A DNA stretch of 64,000 nt from Conus ventricosus (Eukaryota; Mollusca; Gastropoda; Neogastropoda; Conidae), in contig CM031601.1 in NCBI GenBank assembly GCA_018398815.1, forward strand, positions 37,105,433-37,169,432. Reading direction: 5' to 3'. A program made the position numbers and the translations under genes. Below, piece after piece: positions 12,740-23,210 of this stretch. The stretch's first letter is position 1; each line of letters begins with the position of its first letter. The notes beneath the pieces are model-generated. The model had not been told where the DNA came from. It saw nothing but the letters and a program-made list of their open reading frames with translations, and made no database searches.

Positions 12740-13512
12740 ACATGTCACACACAATACTATAAAAGAGGGTCAGGTGCGCCCTTTGCAGCTTGTTTTTGTC
12801 TTGTATACCCGTTTCTTTCATCAGTAGCAGTCTTAAAAAACAAAGAGGAACAAACAAAACGAAAAAAACAAGTGGTGTAGCAGTGTCAGGTAACGAGTGA
12901 GCCGGCCCAGTGGGTTCCTGAAACTGATGCACCCCTGCCATGCCGTGTGTCGCGGGCCGCCATTTTGTCTGAAGCGCTGCCAGTGGAACATTGTATTCCG
13001 GGTCGCTTTGCACTTCACCGTCTTCTTCAACACTACTACCTACTTCTATATCACTTTCATTCTCCATTTTTCTTTCAAATGTCTCCACTTCTACAATAAT
13101 TTCATCTAACTCGTTGCGAGTGGTCGACCATCTCGTCGTCGTTCGTAGCAGACGCGAAAGCCGCCATTGTGAAAGTCGGTCAGTTTCCATTCACAAAGTT
13201 ACTCGCTGCGTTCTGTGCCTATTCTGAATGAACACACACGGTTCCATCACCCAAAGATAAGATAATGTTGCTTATAGCCCAGCCGACCGCAAAGGGCCAC
13301 ATCAGGGCTGTATTCACCCAAAAATAGTGCCAACACATGATTGGGCCATGCCTGAGTCTTCCTAGTTACTGTCTGCGACTGTGTGTGTCTACACACGTGA
13401 TCACTGCGTGATGGAAAATTCCCACAGAGAGGTCCCGGTACGTCCCGGTACGGGAAGAACAGGCGCCCGACGTTCAGTCCCGGATTCTCCCGTTGCGAGT
13501 ATAAGAGGGTTA
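12740..13512 (-). mobile_element. piggyBac-like transposon remnant (5' end and transposase N-terminal part)
   Basis: Read on the minus strand, a terminus beginning CCCTCTTATACTCGC abuts TTAA at 13513-13516, as expected for piggyBac (TTAA target, CCC-type end). Inside, a reading frame at about 13190-12740 has an acidic N-terminus and then ATPLVFFVLF and a KETG-like segment. This resembles the TPLDFF..FF..ET pattern at the start of piggyBac transposase domains. The catalytic part is missing and no second terminus is visible; it would fall in or near the distorted block. The identification rests on the end structure plus a weak domain match. Confidence 0.6.
13256..13313 (-). mobile_element. 58-bp 5'-truncated LINE insertion with target duplication
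   Basis: It consists only of the GATAA tail and about 45 bp of the main LINE family 3' end. The 9-bp direct repeat TCACCCAAA flanks it at 13247-13255 and 13314-13322. It sits inside the piggyBac remnant, so it is younger than that element. Confidence 0.8.
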
Positions 13513-13516
13513 AGCA

Positions 13517-13900
13517 GCAGGCCCTCATGGTCAACCTTATCAAAGGCTTTAGAAAAGTCTAATAAAATTGCATCTATTTGCTGTCTGTTGTTAAGACAGT
13601 TATTAAAATCATTGAGAGTTGTTATAAGTTGAGTCTCACAACTCCTTCGCTGTCTAAAACCATGCTGGGCGTTATTTAAGAAGTCATATTTGTCAAGATG
13701 ATCCATTATGCTACTATATATTATGTGTTCAAGTAGTTTTGCTGATATGGATGTAAGAGATACAGGTCTATAGTTCTCTGCTTTTGTTTTGTCACCCTTT
13801 TTGAATAAGGGAACAATGCTCGCATCTCGCCACTCATCAGGTATTACTCCCTGGTCCAGAGAAGCTTGGTAAAGTAGTTGGTATACCTCACTCAACTTGC
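13517..13900 (-). pseudogene. CR1/Jockey-type LINE reverse transcriptase fragment
   Basis: The minus-strand frame contains VPLFKKGDKTKAENYRPVSL, then QHGFRQRRSCETQL and LLDFSKAFDKVDH. These are RT palm and finger motifs typical of CR1/L2/Jockey-group LINEs and clearly different from the RNase H LINE of this window. The fragment stops at the TTAA used by the piggyBac-like element, so the latter probably inserted into it. The catalytic YxDD block is absent. Confidence 0.85.
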
Positions 13901-13901
13901 T

Positions 13902-14130
13902 TGTCCAAACAAATGCCTTACTCCTCAGTTGGCCTGGGACATCGCCATATCATCAGAATAATTTTTTTTTTTAAATTAAAAAAAAAAAAAAAAACTGTGA
14001 CAGCAAGGAGCTAACCTCGCCTCCATATCCAGATTTGCAGCAAAAGTGACTGTCCTCAATGACTTAACTTCTTTGCGCCATATTGAACTAGATCAGTTTT
14101 CTCCTTGTCTATGGATAATGTTGTTTTTTC
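13902..14130. repeat. Terminal-repeat-like sequence of the second DIRS-like family
   Basis: It starts TGTCCAAACAAATGCCTTA and continues with a GGAGCTAACCTCGCCTC-type stretch, a CAAC/GACT stretch and GAACTAGATCAGTTTTC. The same order occurs at 42670-42880 and, inverted, at 49215-49440. A poly-T/poly-A stretch interrupts it at 13965-13996. It is probably a solo or truncated terminus. Confidence 0.5.
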
Positions 14131-14344
14131 CAGACGCAATGGATTCCAAAAAATGTTTGTTCAAGCTCGCCTTTGCTTCTGAAGAAAATGCAGCCTTTTC
14201 TTCTGCTTTTCAAAGGGTCAGTAATTCCCAAATTTCATTCTGTTGCTAACTCTCTTGAGCAGTCACTATGTCAGTTTTCACCATGGCATACTCCCACACC
14301 TCCTGCTCCTTCAACATCCATTCACGTTAACTCTTTATGCTCTG

Positions 14345-14900
14345 ACTGGCTTTCATGCCAATACACAGTCCATTCACATTCACTCTTTGTGCCTCTGTTG
14401 TGCCTTCATGCCAATACACAGTCCATTCACATTCACTCTTTGTGCCTCTGTTTCACCTTCATGCCAGTACACAGTCCATTCACATTCACTCTTTGTGCCT
14501 CTGTTGTGCCTTCATGCCAATACACAGTCCATTCACATTCCCTCTTTGTGCCTCTGTTGTGCCTTCATGCCAGTACACAGTCCATTCACATTCCCTCCTT
14601 GTGCCTCTGTTTCACCTTCATGCCAGTACACAGTCCATTCACATTCACTCTTTGTGCCTTGACTGGACCTTCATGCCAGTACACAGTCCACTCACATTCC
14701 CTCTTTGTGCCTCTGTTGTGCCTTCATGCCAATACACAGTCCATTCACATTCACTCTTTGTGCCTCTGTTGTGCCTTCATGCCAGTACACAGTCCATTCA
14801 CATTCCCTCTTTGTGCCTTGACTGGGCCTTCATGCCAGTACACAGTCCATTCACATTCACTCTTTGTGTCTCTGTTGTGCCTTCATGCCAATACACAGTC
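14345..14900. repeat. 53-bp minisatellite, about 10 copies
   Basis: The unit contains TTCATGCCARTACACAGTCC followed by ATTCACATTCACTCTTTGTG. The period is exactly 53 bp (for example 14407, 14460, 14513). Because 53 is not a multiple of three and the unit lacks plus-strand stops, all three plus frames stay open across the array. The resulting 140-250-residue frames are repeat artefacts. Confidence 0.9.
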
Positions 14901-15059
14901 CTGCTTCCCCTGCATTGGCTGTCAAAACAAATAGTGCCAGTTGTCTGGAGTCTGATTTGGATTGATCAATGAGATGACACAAAAGCATTTGCTTGATCTG
15001 GACTAATGAAGCAATTGCTTTCTCATGACCTGGAAGAGGACAGAATCCTGCTAAGTGAA

Positions 15060-15615
15060 GATCCTGCAAGAAGACTTTAAGATTTTATACTGAATTGTGC
15101 TAAGTCAACCATTCCTACATCTTCCGAGAAGCCCCTAATGCCAAAAGTTCCTTGGTTCAACTCTGAATGTAAAGGAATTAGCAAAGCCCACAAAAGAGCT
15201 CAACGTTGGGTCTCCCACAGACCACTGATGCCCAGCATACAAGCACATCAGAAATTGAGAGCAAAATCCAAACACATCTGTAAAACCAATAAAGTTCATC
15301 TTGGAAACAATATTTCTCTAGTCTTACGTCTAAAACATCGAAGAAAAAAGTGTGGAAAATCATTAAGAAAATTAGAGGGAAGACCACCTGCCCTACTGTG
15401 AACCATTTCAAGTTTTCTGACTCTTTAATAACAGAGAAAAAAGCTGTTGCCAATCTGCTTGCTCCAACTGTTGAAACGAATTCCTTTTCTTCTAATAAAT
15501 CAGCCTGTTTAGTCAAAAACAAAGCCCTCAAAGAAAAATCACCCTGCAAGTTTTCATCAGACAACATGGAAGAGTACAATCTTCCACTTTAAATGAATTG
15601 AAATCCACCTTATGT
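15060..15615 (+). pseudogene. LINE ORF2 fragment (endonuclease-RT linker), plus strand
   Basis: Two plus frames (about 15138-15401 and 15350-15592) match the region between endonuclease and RT of the main LINE family. The motifs are PWFNSECK, AHQKLRAKS, TCPTVNHFKFSDSLITEKKA and MEEYNLPL. The corresponding segments of other copies lie near 47.7 and 58.4-58.8 kb. One frame break separates the two frames. It is the only plus-oriented copy of this family here. Its right edge runs straight into TGTGCCTTCATGCCAA, a motif from the adjacent 53-bp repeat. Confidence 0.8.
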
Positions 15616-16309
15616 GCCTTCATGCCAAACAGGAAGGGGAATTTCTTCTTGCCCTACCTATGTAAAGAGACAGTAAATAAAAACTACAGGTAGTGCAATG
15701 ACCAGTCAGCAGGCATAATTCAACAGTTCATTGCTTGCATACACATGATGAAGGCCTGAAAAAGAGAAATAAGGCTTAAGCCATATTAAAAAAAATATTC
15801 TTCCACCACTCATACAAAATATGAATGGAAAAAAAAATTCCCACTGTATATGAATGCATATGAGAAGAAAAATCTTAGAATTAAATAGTCATGCTTTTTC
15901 CATTCATACACCTCTGGACAAAGCCTAATTAATAAGATTTCCATGTTGTTCTCAGTCTCTGTATTTGTTCTCTCTCTCCCTTGCCACCATACCCACATAA
16001 TGACAATAATAATATTACTGACAACTTCTAAAGCGCCCATCCTTACAATGTAGTCTAAAGGCCACTTTACAAGTTTTAACAAATCAATATCTAAAATATA
16101 GGCTGGATACACACACACATGTGTGCGTGCGCCAGTGTACAATTCTGCATTAATGAGTCACACACACACACACACACATACACACACACACACACAGAGC
16201 ACACATTGGGACAAAATGTCGCATACATGAACACATACACAAAATTACATGGAGAACAGCTCATTCGTACACAAGCAAAGAGTGCAAATGACATGCAGTA
16301 ATTTAGTAA
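15616..16309. other. Nothing recognised except a (CA)n tract
   Basis: AT-rich intronic DNA with a (CA)n microsatellite at about 16159-16196. No splice-bounded frame or known element was seen. Confidence 0.4.
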
Positions 16310-16985
16310 TATTTCTGGTGGTATTCTGCAACTGGCGTTTAAACAGGTAAGTTTTAAGTGCAGACTTGAAAGTCAGGAAGGAAGGGGTGTGACATTGATG
16401 GAGCGGAAGCAAATTTCAGGGTACTGCCGCAGAAAAAGAGAATGCTCTTGAACCGTTCTGTTTTCAGTTATATGAGGGATTTAGACAAATTTGGTCATCA
16501 AAGGAAGAACGAAGGGAACGTGTTGGAATATAAATTTCGAAGAGGTCAGATATACAGGTAGACAGTTCATCTGAGATAATCTTATAACATAGACACATAG
16601 ACTTTTACTGAATACTGTGCTTGATTTTGAGCCAGAGCAATTTCTGCAAGAGATATGAAATATGATGTTGGCCAGCAGCTAAATTTTGAATATGCTGTAG
16701 CGGCTGGAGTAAAGCTGCAGATACACCAAGCAGAAAAGCGTTAATGATCTAATCTTCACAGAATGCAGGAAGACAATATGTTTTCATGGCCTGTTCTGTA
16801 AGGAAAGGTCTGATAGAGCTGATGCGACAGAGTTCATGAAAGGATGCTTGGCAGATTTTGGCTATGTGGTGTTTCAGGGTGAGATCAGAGTTGAGACAGA
16901 AGCCAAGGTCATGAACAAGTGGCATAAATGAGATATCAGTGGAGCCTCGGACTACTGACAGTTTCCAAAAATAATCCAATTCACA
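16310..16985 (-). pseudogene. L2/CR1-group LINE RT C-terminal fragment 1
   Basis: The minus translation contains VHDLGFCLNSDLTLKHHIAK, CQASFHELCRISSIRPFLT and, in broken frames, an YIPTRSLRSS-like and an RAFSFSAAVPWNLLP-like segment. This is the usual order of the region after the RT palm in L2/CR1-type LINEs. It is full of stops. It lies in the 14-kb intron between the 18.6- and 4.3-kb HERC2 exons. Confidence 0.75.
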
Positions 16986-17239
16986 TCTACCTATTTACAA
17001 AAAAACAAAAAAAAAAGGACCAAGCAGAATGCCTGCATTTTATTGCAAATTAAAAAAAAAAGGTCTTGTACCAGTGAGAGACATTCTCTGAGGGGGTCAT
17101 TCTGAGAAAAATCAGGGTTGAGGATGAGGATCGGTAGACGGGGCAGTGAAAAAGGTGATAACTGGAGACAGCATTTCCATTTTCCATCTGCTATAAAGTT
17201 CAGTTGTCCTGGACAATCCGACAGGTAGGTATTTTGAGC

Positions 17240-17715
17240 CCTGCTCTAGATGTGGATTAATAAATAGTATGATTATGACATAACCATACTATGCTAGGCC
17301 AGAATTAATGATTGCGATGGCATAATCTGGACTAATGAATGCGATGACATAATTTGGACTAATGAGTGTTATAATTCAATCTAGACTAATAAATGCAATG
17401 ACACATTATAATAACAATAATAACACTAATAATAATAATTATTATTTATGGCACTTAATCTTACATAGGCCCTAAGCACTTACAAATACAGAAAAGATTA
17501 AAGAAAACACAAATGAAGCCAAAAGAATATAAATATTGCAATAATTACAATGCACCTACAAACAAGAATGCATATAAACACCCACCCACACACACGCACA
17601 CATACAAACACACACACACACACACAAACACACAATCCCACACACACTGTCTCGCAACAAAGCACACACACACACACGCACGTGTGCTCACACACACATG
17701 CGAGTGCACACATAC
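17240..17715. repeat. Degenerate minisatellite plus (CA)n tract
   Basis: At 17240-17410, degenerate units share TCTGGACTAATGAATGCGATGAC. Related units recur at 14950-15015 and 18290-18625. A CA-rich microsatellite with interruptions occupies 17580-17715. Confidence 0.6.
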
Positions 17716-17789
17716 ACACAAGTCGCAGAATTAATCAGATGGGGAAGGGGAAGAAAGAAATGCTATTGATAGGTGAAGAGGGTTGTTTT

Positions 17790-18290
17790 AAGAGGGTTGT
17801 AAGATAGGTGAAGAGGGTTGTAAGAGGGTTGTTTTATTCCAAGAAACCGGACCCTGAAAAGAAAAAGAGCAATCGCCATAGATTTTTGTTCAAAATCAAG
17901 GGATTTTGAGTGTTGTCGGCAGAAGAACGCAACTGCCTAGAAAGAACATAGAGATGAAGGAGATCAGAAAAGTAGAAAGGAGCTAAGTCATTCAAATATT
18001 TAAAGCAGTGTAAGGACAGTTTGTGGTCTATTTGTTTTTAGACCAGCAGCCAGTGAAGAGGAAGAAGTAAGGGAGTGACATGAGAAGATCTGAGTTGTCT
18101 AAGAATATTTAATGAGGAGCATTGTTTTGTACTTTCTGGAGACAACTGAGAAGATTCTGGGGACAGTCAGCAAGGAGAGAATTTCAGTAATCAAGTCTTG
18201 ATAGAATGAAGGCAGAAACAAGGGTTTTTGTGGCATCAATAGAGAGATGTTGCACAGAACCAATGCAGCTAAGCTCAAAGTAACAGACAC
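17790..18290 (-). pseudogene. L2/CR1-group LINE RT C-terminal fragment 2
   Basis: The minus translation in shifting frames shows DATKTLVSAFILSRLDY, a CPQNLLS.LQKVQNNA segment and a FRVRFLGIK-like end. It is homologous to the same domain as fragment 1 but from a different copy or subfamily, since it retains the ATKTL..SRLDY block. Confidence 0.75.
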
Positions 18291-18625
18291 ATTACTAGAT
18301 GAAGATTAATACATGGGATGAAACACCGACATTCTACAAGCTCAAGACCAATAAATGTGAAGAAGTCAAAGCACTGACACTAATGAGTGTGATGATGACT
18401 CAAGGTATTCCACTAGATCTGTACTAATGACACAAATGCATTCCACAAGATCAAGATCAGGACAAACAAATGCGTTCTGTGGGGTCTGCCACAAACACAC
18501 CCCATTAGATCTTGACTGATGAATGTGATGACATCAATGTACTCTGCAAGATCTGGACTAATTAGTGTGATGAGATGCATTCATTCTGCTTGATCTGGAC
18601 TTATTAAATTAATGTGAGGACATAA
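18291..18625. repeat. Degenerate minisatellite beside a 5' splice site
   Basis: Units of roughly 40-50 bp share AGATCTGGACTAATNAGTGTGATGA. The array ends about 15-30 bp from the GTGAGT donor of the 18642-18821 exon. Confidence 0.6.
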
Positions 18626-18641
18626 AACAAGCTCCACTCAC

Positions 18642-18821
18642 TGAGGCCGTAATTGCAGCCAGCCTCGATGATGCTGTGCATGAGGCCGCTGAGGGCGCTA
18701 ACAGCTTCTGGCTGACAGCGAGGGGTATGGATAGCAGCACACAACGACAGGACTTTGAGCAGACCCACTGTGGACTTCCGTACCAAAGAGGTTGGATGCT
18801 TGCTCTCTGGCTTGACTTTCT
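18642..18821 (-). CDS. HERC2: HERC2-like exon, after the acidic linker of the Mib domain
   Basis: The acceptor is TGTATTGGCAG (18832-18822) and the donor GTGAGTGG (18641-18634). The 180-bp exon enters with two bases, giving Glu with the G from the 20.0-kb exon, and leaves one base for the 4.4-kb exon. The translation runs EKVKPESKHPTSLV..., with STVGLLKVLSLCAAI and ALSGLMHSIIEAG. It fits the helical segment following the Mib domain and acidic stretch in HERC2. The reading frame is intact. The upstream flank repeats the splice-site region (see the 18822-19170 entry). Confidence 0.85.
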
Positions 18822-19170
18822 CTGCCAATACATGCGCAGATGCATGGCATAGCTTCCAATGTAAACCCATGAAACAATGAGTAAAACTGCTTTCTATGTA
18901 AACACATGAAGCCATTCACGACTCACCTTTCTGTGCAAACAAATGGAGCAATGAATGACACAACTCCTATGTAACAAAGCATGATACACTTTAATCTGTA
19001 AAACACATCAAACAAAACGTTCTTTGAAAACACTCCAGCAATGAAATACAGAGATTTCTCCATACACACAAGGACCTGTGATTAACATAGCTTTCTCTGT
19101 ATTAATACTTTCTCTGTAATCACACTGAACAAGTTGTGCTTTAATCTAAAGCCACTTACAACAACAACAA
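18822..19170 (-). repeat. Degenerate array of 3'-splice-site-like units upstream of the 18.8-kb exon
   Basis: Read in HERC2 sense, units of about 35 bp end in TTTGCACAG/AAAGG, TTTACATAG/AAAGC, TTTACATTG/GAAGC and finally the real TATTGGCAG/AGAAAGTC. Near 19100-19130 there are also ATTACAG/AGAAAGT and ATACAG/AGAAAGC, repeating the first bases of the exon itself. The homology is by eye and imperfect. Confidence 0.5.
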
Positions 19171-20019
19171 AAATCAGCTTCATTCATTCCCATACAAGTT
19201 ATTTGGGAAGCTCTGAGCACAAAGAGAGCATTTGAGAACTGCTCTTGACAAAAGTGGCTGCTGTCTGTAAAGTAATTTTGATTCAAGCCCAAAAAGTTTT
19301 TTAAAAGGAAAATGTATATCATAACAAGTGACAATGAATGACAGAAATAAGGAACTTCAGTTTCATATAACTGGGGACAATTTAGTGGCACAGACACTGC
19401 TGAACGAATGATGACAAATCATAAAGCTGTGTAAACTGTACAACAGCATTTGCATTCACTTCAAGGTCATGGAAGGATTCCAGATGTTCCATGATTAAGT
19501 AAGCAACTGAAATGGTCAGTTGTAAACATCAACAACACAGAAATAAACACATGTACAGCAAACGGAATACAGAGCAAGATTTTCACTTAAAATGTGGTGT
19601 GATATAGACTTGCACTATTTGTTTGGTAATATAAAAAAAAAAATGAAAAAAAAAGTACACAAGTTATTGATTAAAGTTTGATGCTCTCAATTAATCATTT
19701 GGTAGTTGTGGTAATGTTAACTGAAAGGACTTGGTAAACAAAGGTTTAACGTGACATAAAAAGACTTGTTAAATAATGGGTTACTGTGAGATATATACAG
19801 TTATCCTTCCCCTCATGCAGTTTGTACTGATATGCTTATTTCACATTTCATCTATTCTACCTTTAATTGTTTACAAATGCACACAGATGACTTTGGCACT
19901 AACTTTTGAGCTTAAACAGATCAGGCAACCCTCATAAACTTCAGCTGAGAGAGAGATGTAAAGATGACAAAAGAGAAAAAGTATTGGTGCACACAAAGCT
20001 GGATGAGTTCCCACACTAC
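19171..20019. other. Intron, nothing recognised
   Basis: AT-rich intronic DNA between two HERC2 exons, with a poly-A stretch near 19630-19655. No repeat family or further exon was recognised. Confidence 0.5.
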
Positions 20020-20212
20020 CTGACTCAGACTCCTCTTCATCATCATCCTCGTTGTCTGGCACCTCAGGAGGCTGCGCCAACTTGAGATCATATTTACCCT
20101 CCTTGCCCATGCGGTAGGAGTTGGTGCTGCCTCCATTTTCCCACTGTACACGGATCCAGCCATCCTCCCCCAGCTCTCCAATCACTCGCCCCAGGCCCGG
20201 AGGGGGTCCATC
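20020..20212 (-). CDS. HERC2: HERC2-like exon, second half of the Mib/Herc2 domain
   Basis: The acceptor is TTGTTGGTTAG (before 20212) and the donor GTAGTGTGGG (20019-20010). The 193-bp exon encodes [20 protein letters not shown] and then the [16 protein letters not shown] signature that closes the Mib/Herc2 domain, followed by an acidic [13 protein letters not shown] linker. The domain occurs in HERC2, HECTD1 and MIB proteins. The segments before and after it favour HERC2, where it sits in the middle of a nearly 5000-residue HECT E3 ligase acting in ubiquitin-dependent DNA-damage and trafficking control. Splicing from the 26.6-kb exon is phase 0, and this exon leaves one base. The frame is intact. 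Confidence 0.9.
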
Positions 20213-21000
20213 CTAACCAACAATACACAAACAGCATCATGTTTGTTCTTTCTTTTTTCTTCTTCTTTGTTTAGCTCTTTCCTCTTCCCTGTATTCCTGT
20301 GCCATTTATTGCATCTCCTCATACATAACCGCATCCAAGTTCTGTCACAATTCAAGCACTAGTGTTCCATAGGAGGCTATCAATATTGGGTCAATCAATA
20401 TAAGGCAACCTAGAGGAGAAATGTACAACTGAGTCACTTCAGTGGTACTCACTGGTACCTATTCTGATCTAGTATGCACAGGATAACACTTATAAGCCCT
20501 TCCTACTGATGACAATAACTGTTTAGTTGCAGAGACCAGGTATGTGAGCCTCCTCCAACTTGTTGCTTTTGTTTCTTTCCAGGTACAGAATATATCTGGT
20601 CAGTGTCAGCCCAATTAAAGTATGGTTCATGTCATCATAAAACTGAAACACACTAACTGATTTTGTGCTGACATCACTTTATTTTCATCTTTCTTTATTT
20701 AATCAGAAAGAAAAACAGAGAAAGACAGAATTAAAGAAAAAGAACAGTGGCTGATCTCAAATTTCAACATTTATGGTCGAAGATCTATGCTGACAGCATA
20801 CTTTCAATTTAGCCAGACTGAGCTGAAGTCCAATGTTCAGCCCATTATGTGTGTTCAGAAACTGAGAGAAAAAAAAATCTTGCACGTTTTGCCTAGCCTG
20901 AAGACCTATAAAGAGAAGCACATCACAAGAAATAGACTTCATCAGTGTAGTCCAAAAGATGGATGGTTCATCCATGTAGACCACAACATTAAGAACCAAG
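20213..21000. other. Intron, nothing recognised
   Basis: Between the HERC2 exon and the DIRS left end. Low-complexity TTCTT near 20250. No exon or known repeat was recognised. Confidence 0.5.
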
Positions 21001-21040
21001 CAAAATTGGGAGTTTGTATTATACTCCCTGTTTGGCTAGT

Positions 21041-21193
21041 ATACTTACCATGCCTGACCATAGCATTCAACGGCAGTTAGTTAGCTCTGAAAGGCCGAAT
21101 TTTTTGTGGCTAATGCGGTAATAAGACTATCATGTGACACCCACCCTACTTCCGCCAAGGAAGAAGCCGGTGCCAACTTCCTGTTCCTCATTC
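21041..21193 (+). repeat. DIRS left inverted terminal repeat
   Basis: It contains CATTCAACGGCAGTTAGTTA and later GAAGAAGCCGGTGCCAACTT. The reverse complement of the whole stretch reappears at 26391-26546 with few differences. Confidence 0.9.
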
Positions 21194-21267
21194 AGAGAGG
21201 CATATGTGCCAGGTAACCCCAAGAACCATAGTGCTAGAGGGAAGGTACCGTAGGGCGGGCATTAGAG

Positions 21268-21355
21268 TCTGACATGGTAAGTATACTAGCCATACAGGGA
21301 GTATACCACAAACTCCCCATTTTTGTGTCATATACTTTACCATGTCAGACCATAG
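21268..21355. other. DIRS internal complementary region
   Basis: The first half (to about 21325) is the inverted copy of the left end at 21005-21060. The second half (TGTCATATACTTTACCATGT and on) is the inverted copy of the right end at 26520-26549. Together they are complementary to the end-to-end circle junction, as DIRS replication models require. Confidence 0.85.
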
Positions 21356-21459
21356 CAGAATTTAAAGGAATTGGAGGAGGGCCGAGTGCCCTAATGGCTC
21401 TTGGGTTAGAAATGGAATAGATATGGCTGCGTTAGCCGCAAAAGAAATCCCTAGAACCA

Positions 21460-21650
21460 TCAGCCCTGGTCATGCGGATATCCCTTGCATAAAAGTTTTA
21501 CGAACGGATTTTCCGAACGCCAGTAGGCTGCCTCCAGGAGGTGGCGCAAGGGGACAGAGCGCTGGAACGCTGCGAAAGTGGCCAGCACTCTGACCTCATG
21601 GGCCCGAGGAGATACGAGGGGAGATCCATATACGCCTGGGCGTAAGCAGA
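21460..21650 (-). pseudogene. DIRS tyrosine recombinase, C-terminal part
   Basis: The minus translation contains RAHEVRVLATFAAF and LLEAAYWRSENPFVKLL, matching the HxxR box and the following helix of DIRS-type tyrosine recombinases (family knowledge). The catalytic tyrosine would lie shortly after; a Tyr in the segment ending CKGY is the candidate. Upstream recombinase parts are too broken to follow. Confidence 0.65.
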
Positions 21651-22243
21651 TCTGACCGTCTAGGAAAGGCACCTAGAGATAGTGCCAGAGAGAAGTTTTT
21701 ATGATGATTGGGGTTGATGGAATGAGGAGACGCCTCTGGAGGAGCGCCTGGGGCACGAGTGTTCCCAGTAGTATCTCAGACACCTAGAAGGGCACAGGTC
21801 CATGTCCCCCCGTTTTCCCCCTTTTCCCCCAGATATCCGCGAGTGAGCGGATGAGGGAGGAAGAGGCTGTGCCCGGCTCCTGATTCTTGGCTAAGAATTC
21901 GGGAAGAAACTTGAGAGAGAGACAGAACCATCCCTGTGGAAGGCAATGTCGCTGGGGTCCCCAATAAGGGGTTTTCAGAAAGCGTCAAGGAGAATGAAGA
22001 GGTCCCAAAGGGGGACCCGCCTAAGGGACTGGCCTGTAGCCCAGAATGGAGCTAGCAGCTACCCCCTTAGAATCTCTCTGAGAAAGGAGTTATTCTAAAA
22101 GGGGGGCCGCCGAGTGGGCGAATAGTGGTACAGATAGCAAACCTGTAGCCCCGAATGGAGCTAGCATAGAGCCTTAGGGAGAGGGTAGGTGGGATAGAAA
22201 GTTGCCTAACTGGGTACTGGAAGGACGATCGTGGGGAACAGAG

Positions 22244-23119
22244 TTATCTGAGCACAAGGAGACCCATCTCCCCCAACGGTAATAGTAGAAAGACTAGGTG
22301 CTGGCTCTGCGCGAGACCATAGGTAAGTCCCGAAGGTCTTGCGAGGCCCCTGCCACAGACGGTATGTCTAGGACGGACTGGGATCTGTCCGAGGGAGGGA
22401 GGGGCAGATGTTCGCAATTGGGCTGGCACAGAAGCCAGGCGTGCAGGCGGAGCATTTGGGGTTGGAGTGGGGGTGACCCGAGCGAGGCTGCCTGAGCATG
22501 TCCAAACGTGTGCCCCACTGGAGAGGGGGAACATGGGAGAGAGACTTGGGGTCCAGGAGACATATACTGGAAGACAGAGGTTGAATAGGGAGGCAAAGAG
22601 GTCGATCATGAGCCTGACCCCATGTTTCCACACCGAGAGGAGGGTAGCCTGCTGAGGGTCCATTCTGTGTGGAGGAGGGCCTTGGACCGACTGAGGGAGT
22701 CTGCTAAGATATTGAGGGTTCCACTATGTGCCTCACCCTAGGAGGTATTCCCCGTGAGCGACACCAGCGGAGGAGGGCCTCTGATATCGGAGAGAGAGAC
22801 TGAGGGAGCAAACACACCCCCCCCCCCCCCCCACCCCCCACTCCCGTTGACATGCCCTGCCACCAAAGTGTTGTCCGAGAACCGGAGAACAAGTCGGTGA
22901 GAGACCTGGGGTTGGAAGTGGAGGAGGGCAAGCCTGACTGCTTCCAATTCCAGGAAGTAGATGTGGGGACGAGATGTCTCTGAACCCCACACTCTGGGGC
23001 ATGAAGGGTCTCCAAGTGGGCGTCAGCCCGAGTCGGAAGCGTCTGTGTAGAGTTCCAGAGATAGGGTTGGAAGGGAGATGGGAACCCCTGGGGTAGGGTG
23101 GAAGGGTCGAGCCACTCAT
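22244..23119 (-). pseudogene. DIRS RNase H domain and C-terminal extension
   Basis: Across two frames the minus strand shows HLGD-like, FLELEAVRLALLHFQP and FSDNTLVAGHVN, the conserved core of the DIRS RNase H domain (LELRAV..AL..F and SDNTT). Further on, DLFAS and PVYVSWTP resemble the C-terminal extension found in DIRS pol proteins. A poly-C tract at about 22810-22832 and several shifts interrupt it. Confidence 0.75.
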
Positions 23120-23210
23120 CCGTGGTCCATTGGAACCAAGGGCCAGGGGAGTGATCCCCGCGGTCGGCGGTTGGAGACCATCGACAACATAACTCCCTCT
23201 GAAATTGGCA

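Noticed and set aside
14173..14972. Three overlapping plus-strand reading frames of 139-253 residues
   Set aside because: They are produced by a stop-free 53-bp tandem repeat whose length is not a multiple of three; the protein is a repeat artefact.
20757..21080. Reading frames overlapping the left edge of the DIRS
   Set aside because: They run across the element boundary on both strands with no splice signals or family match.
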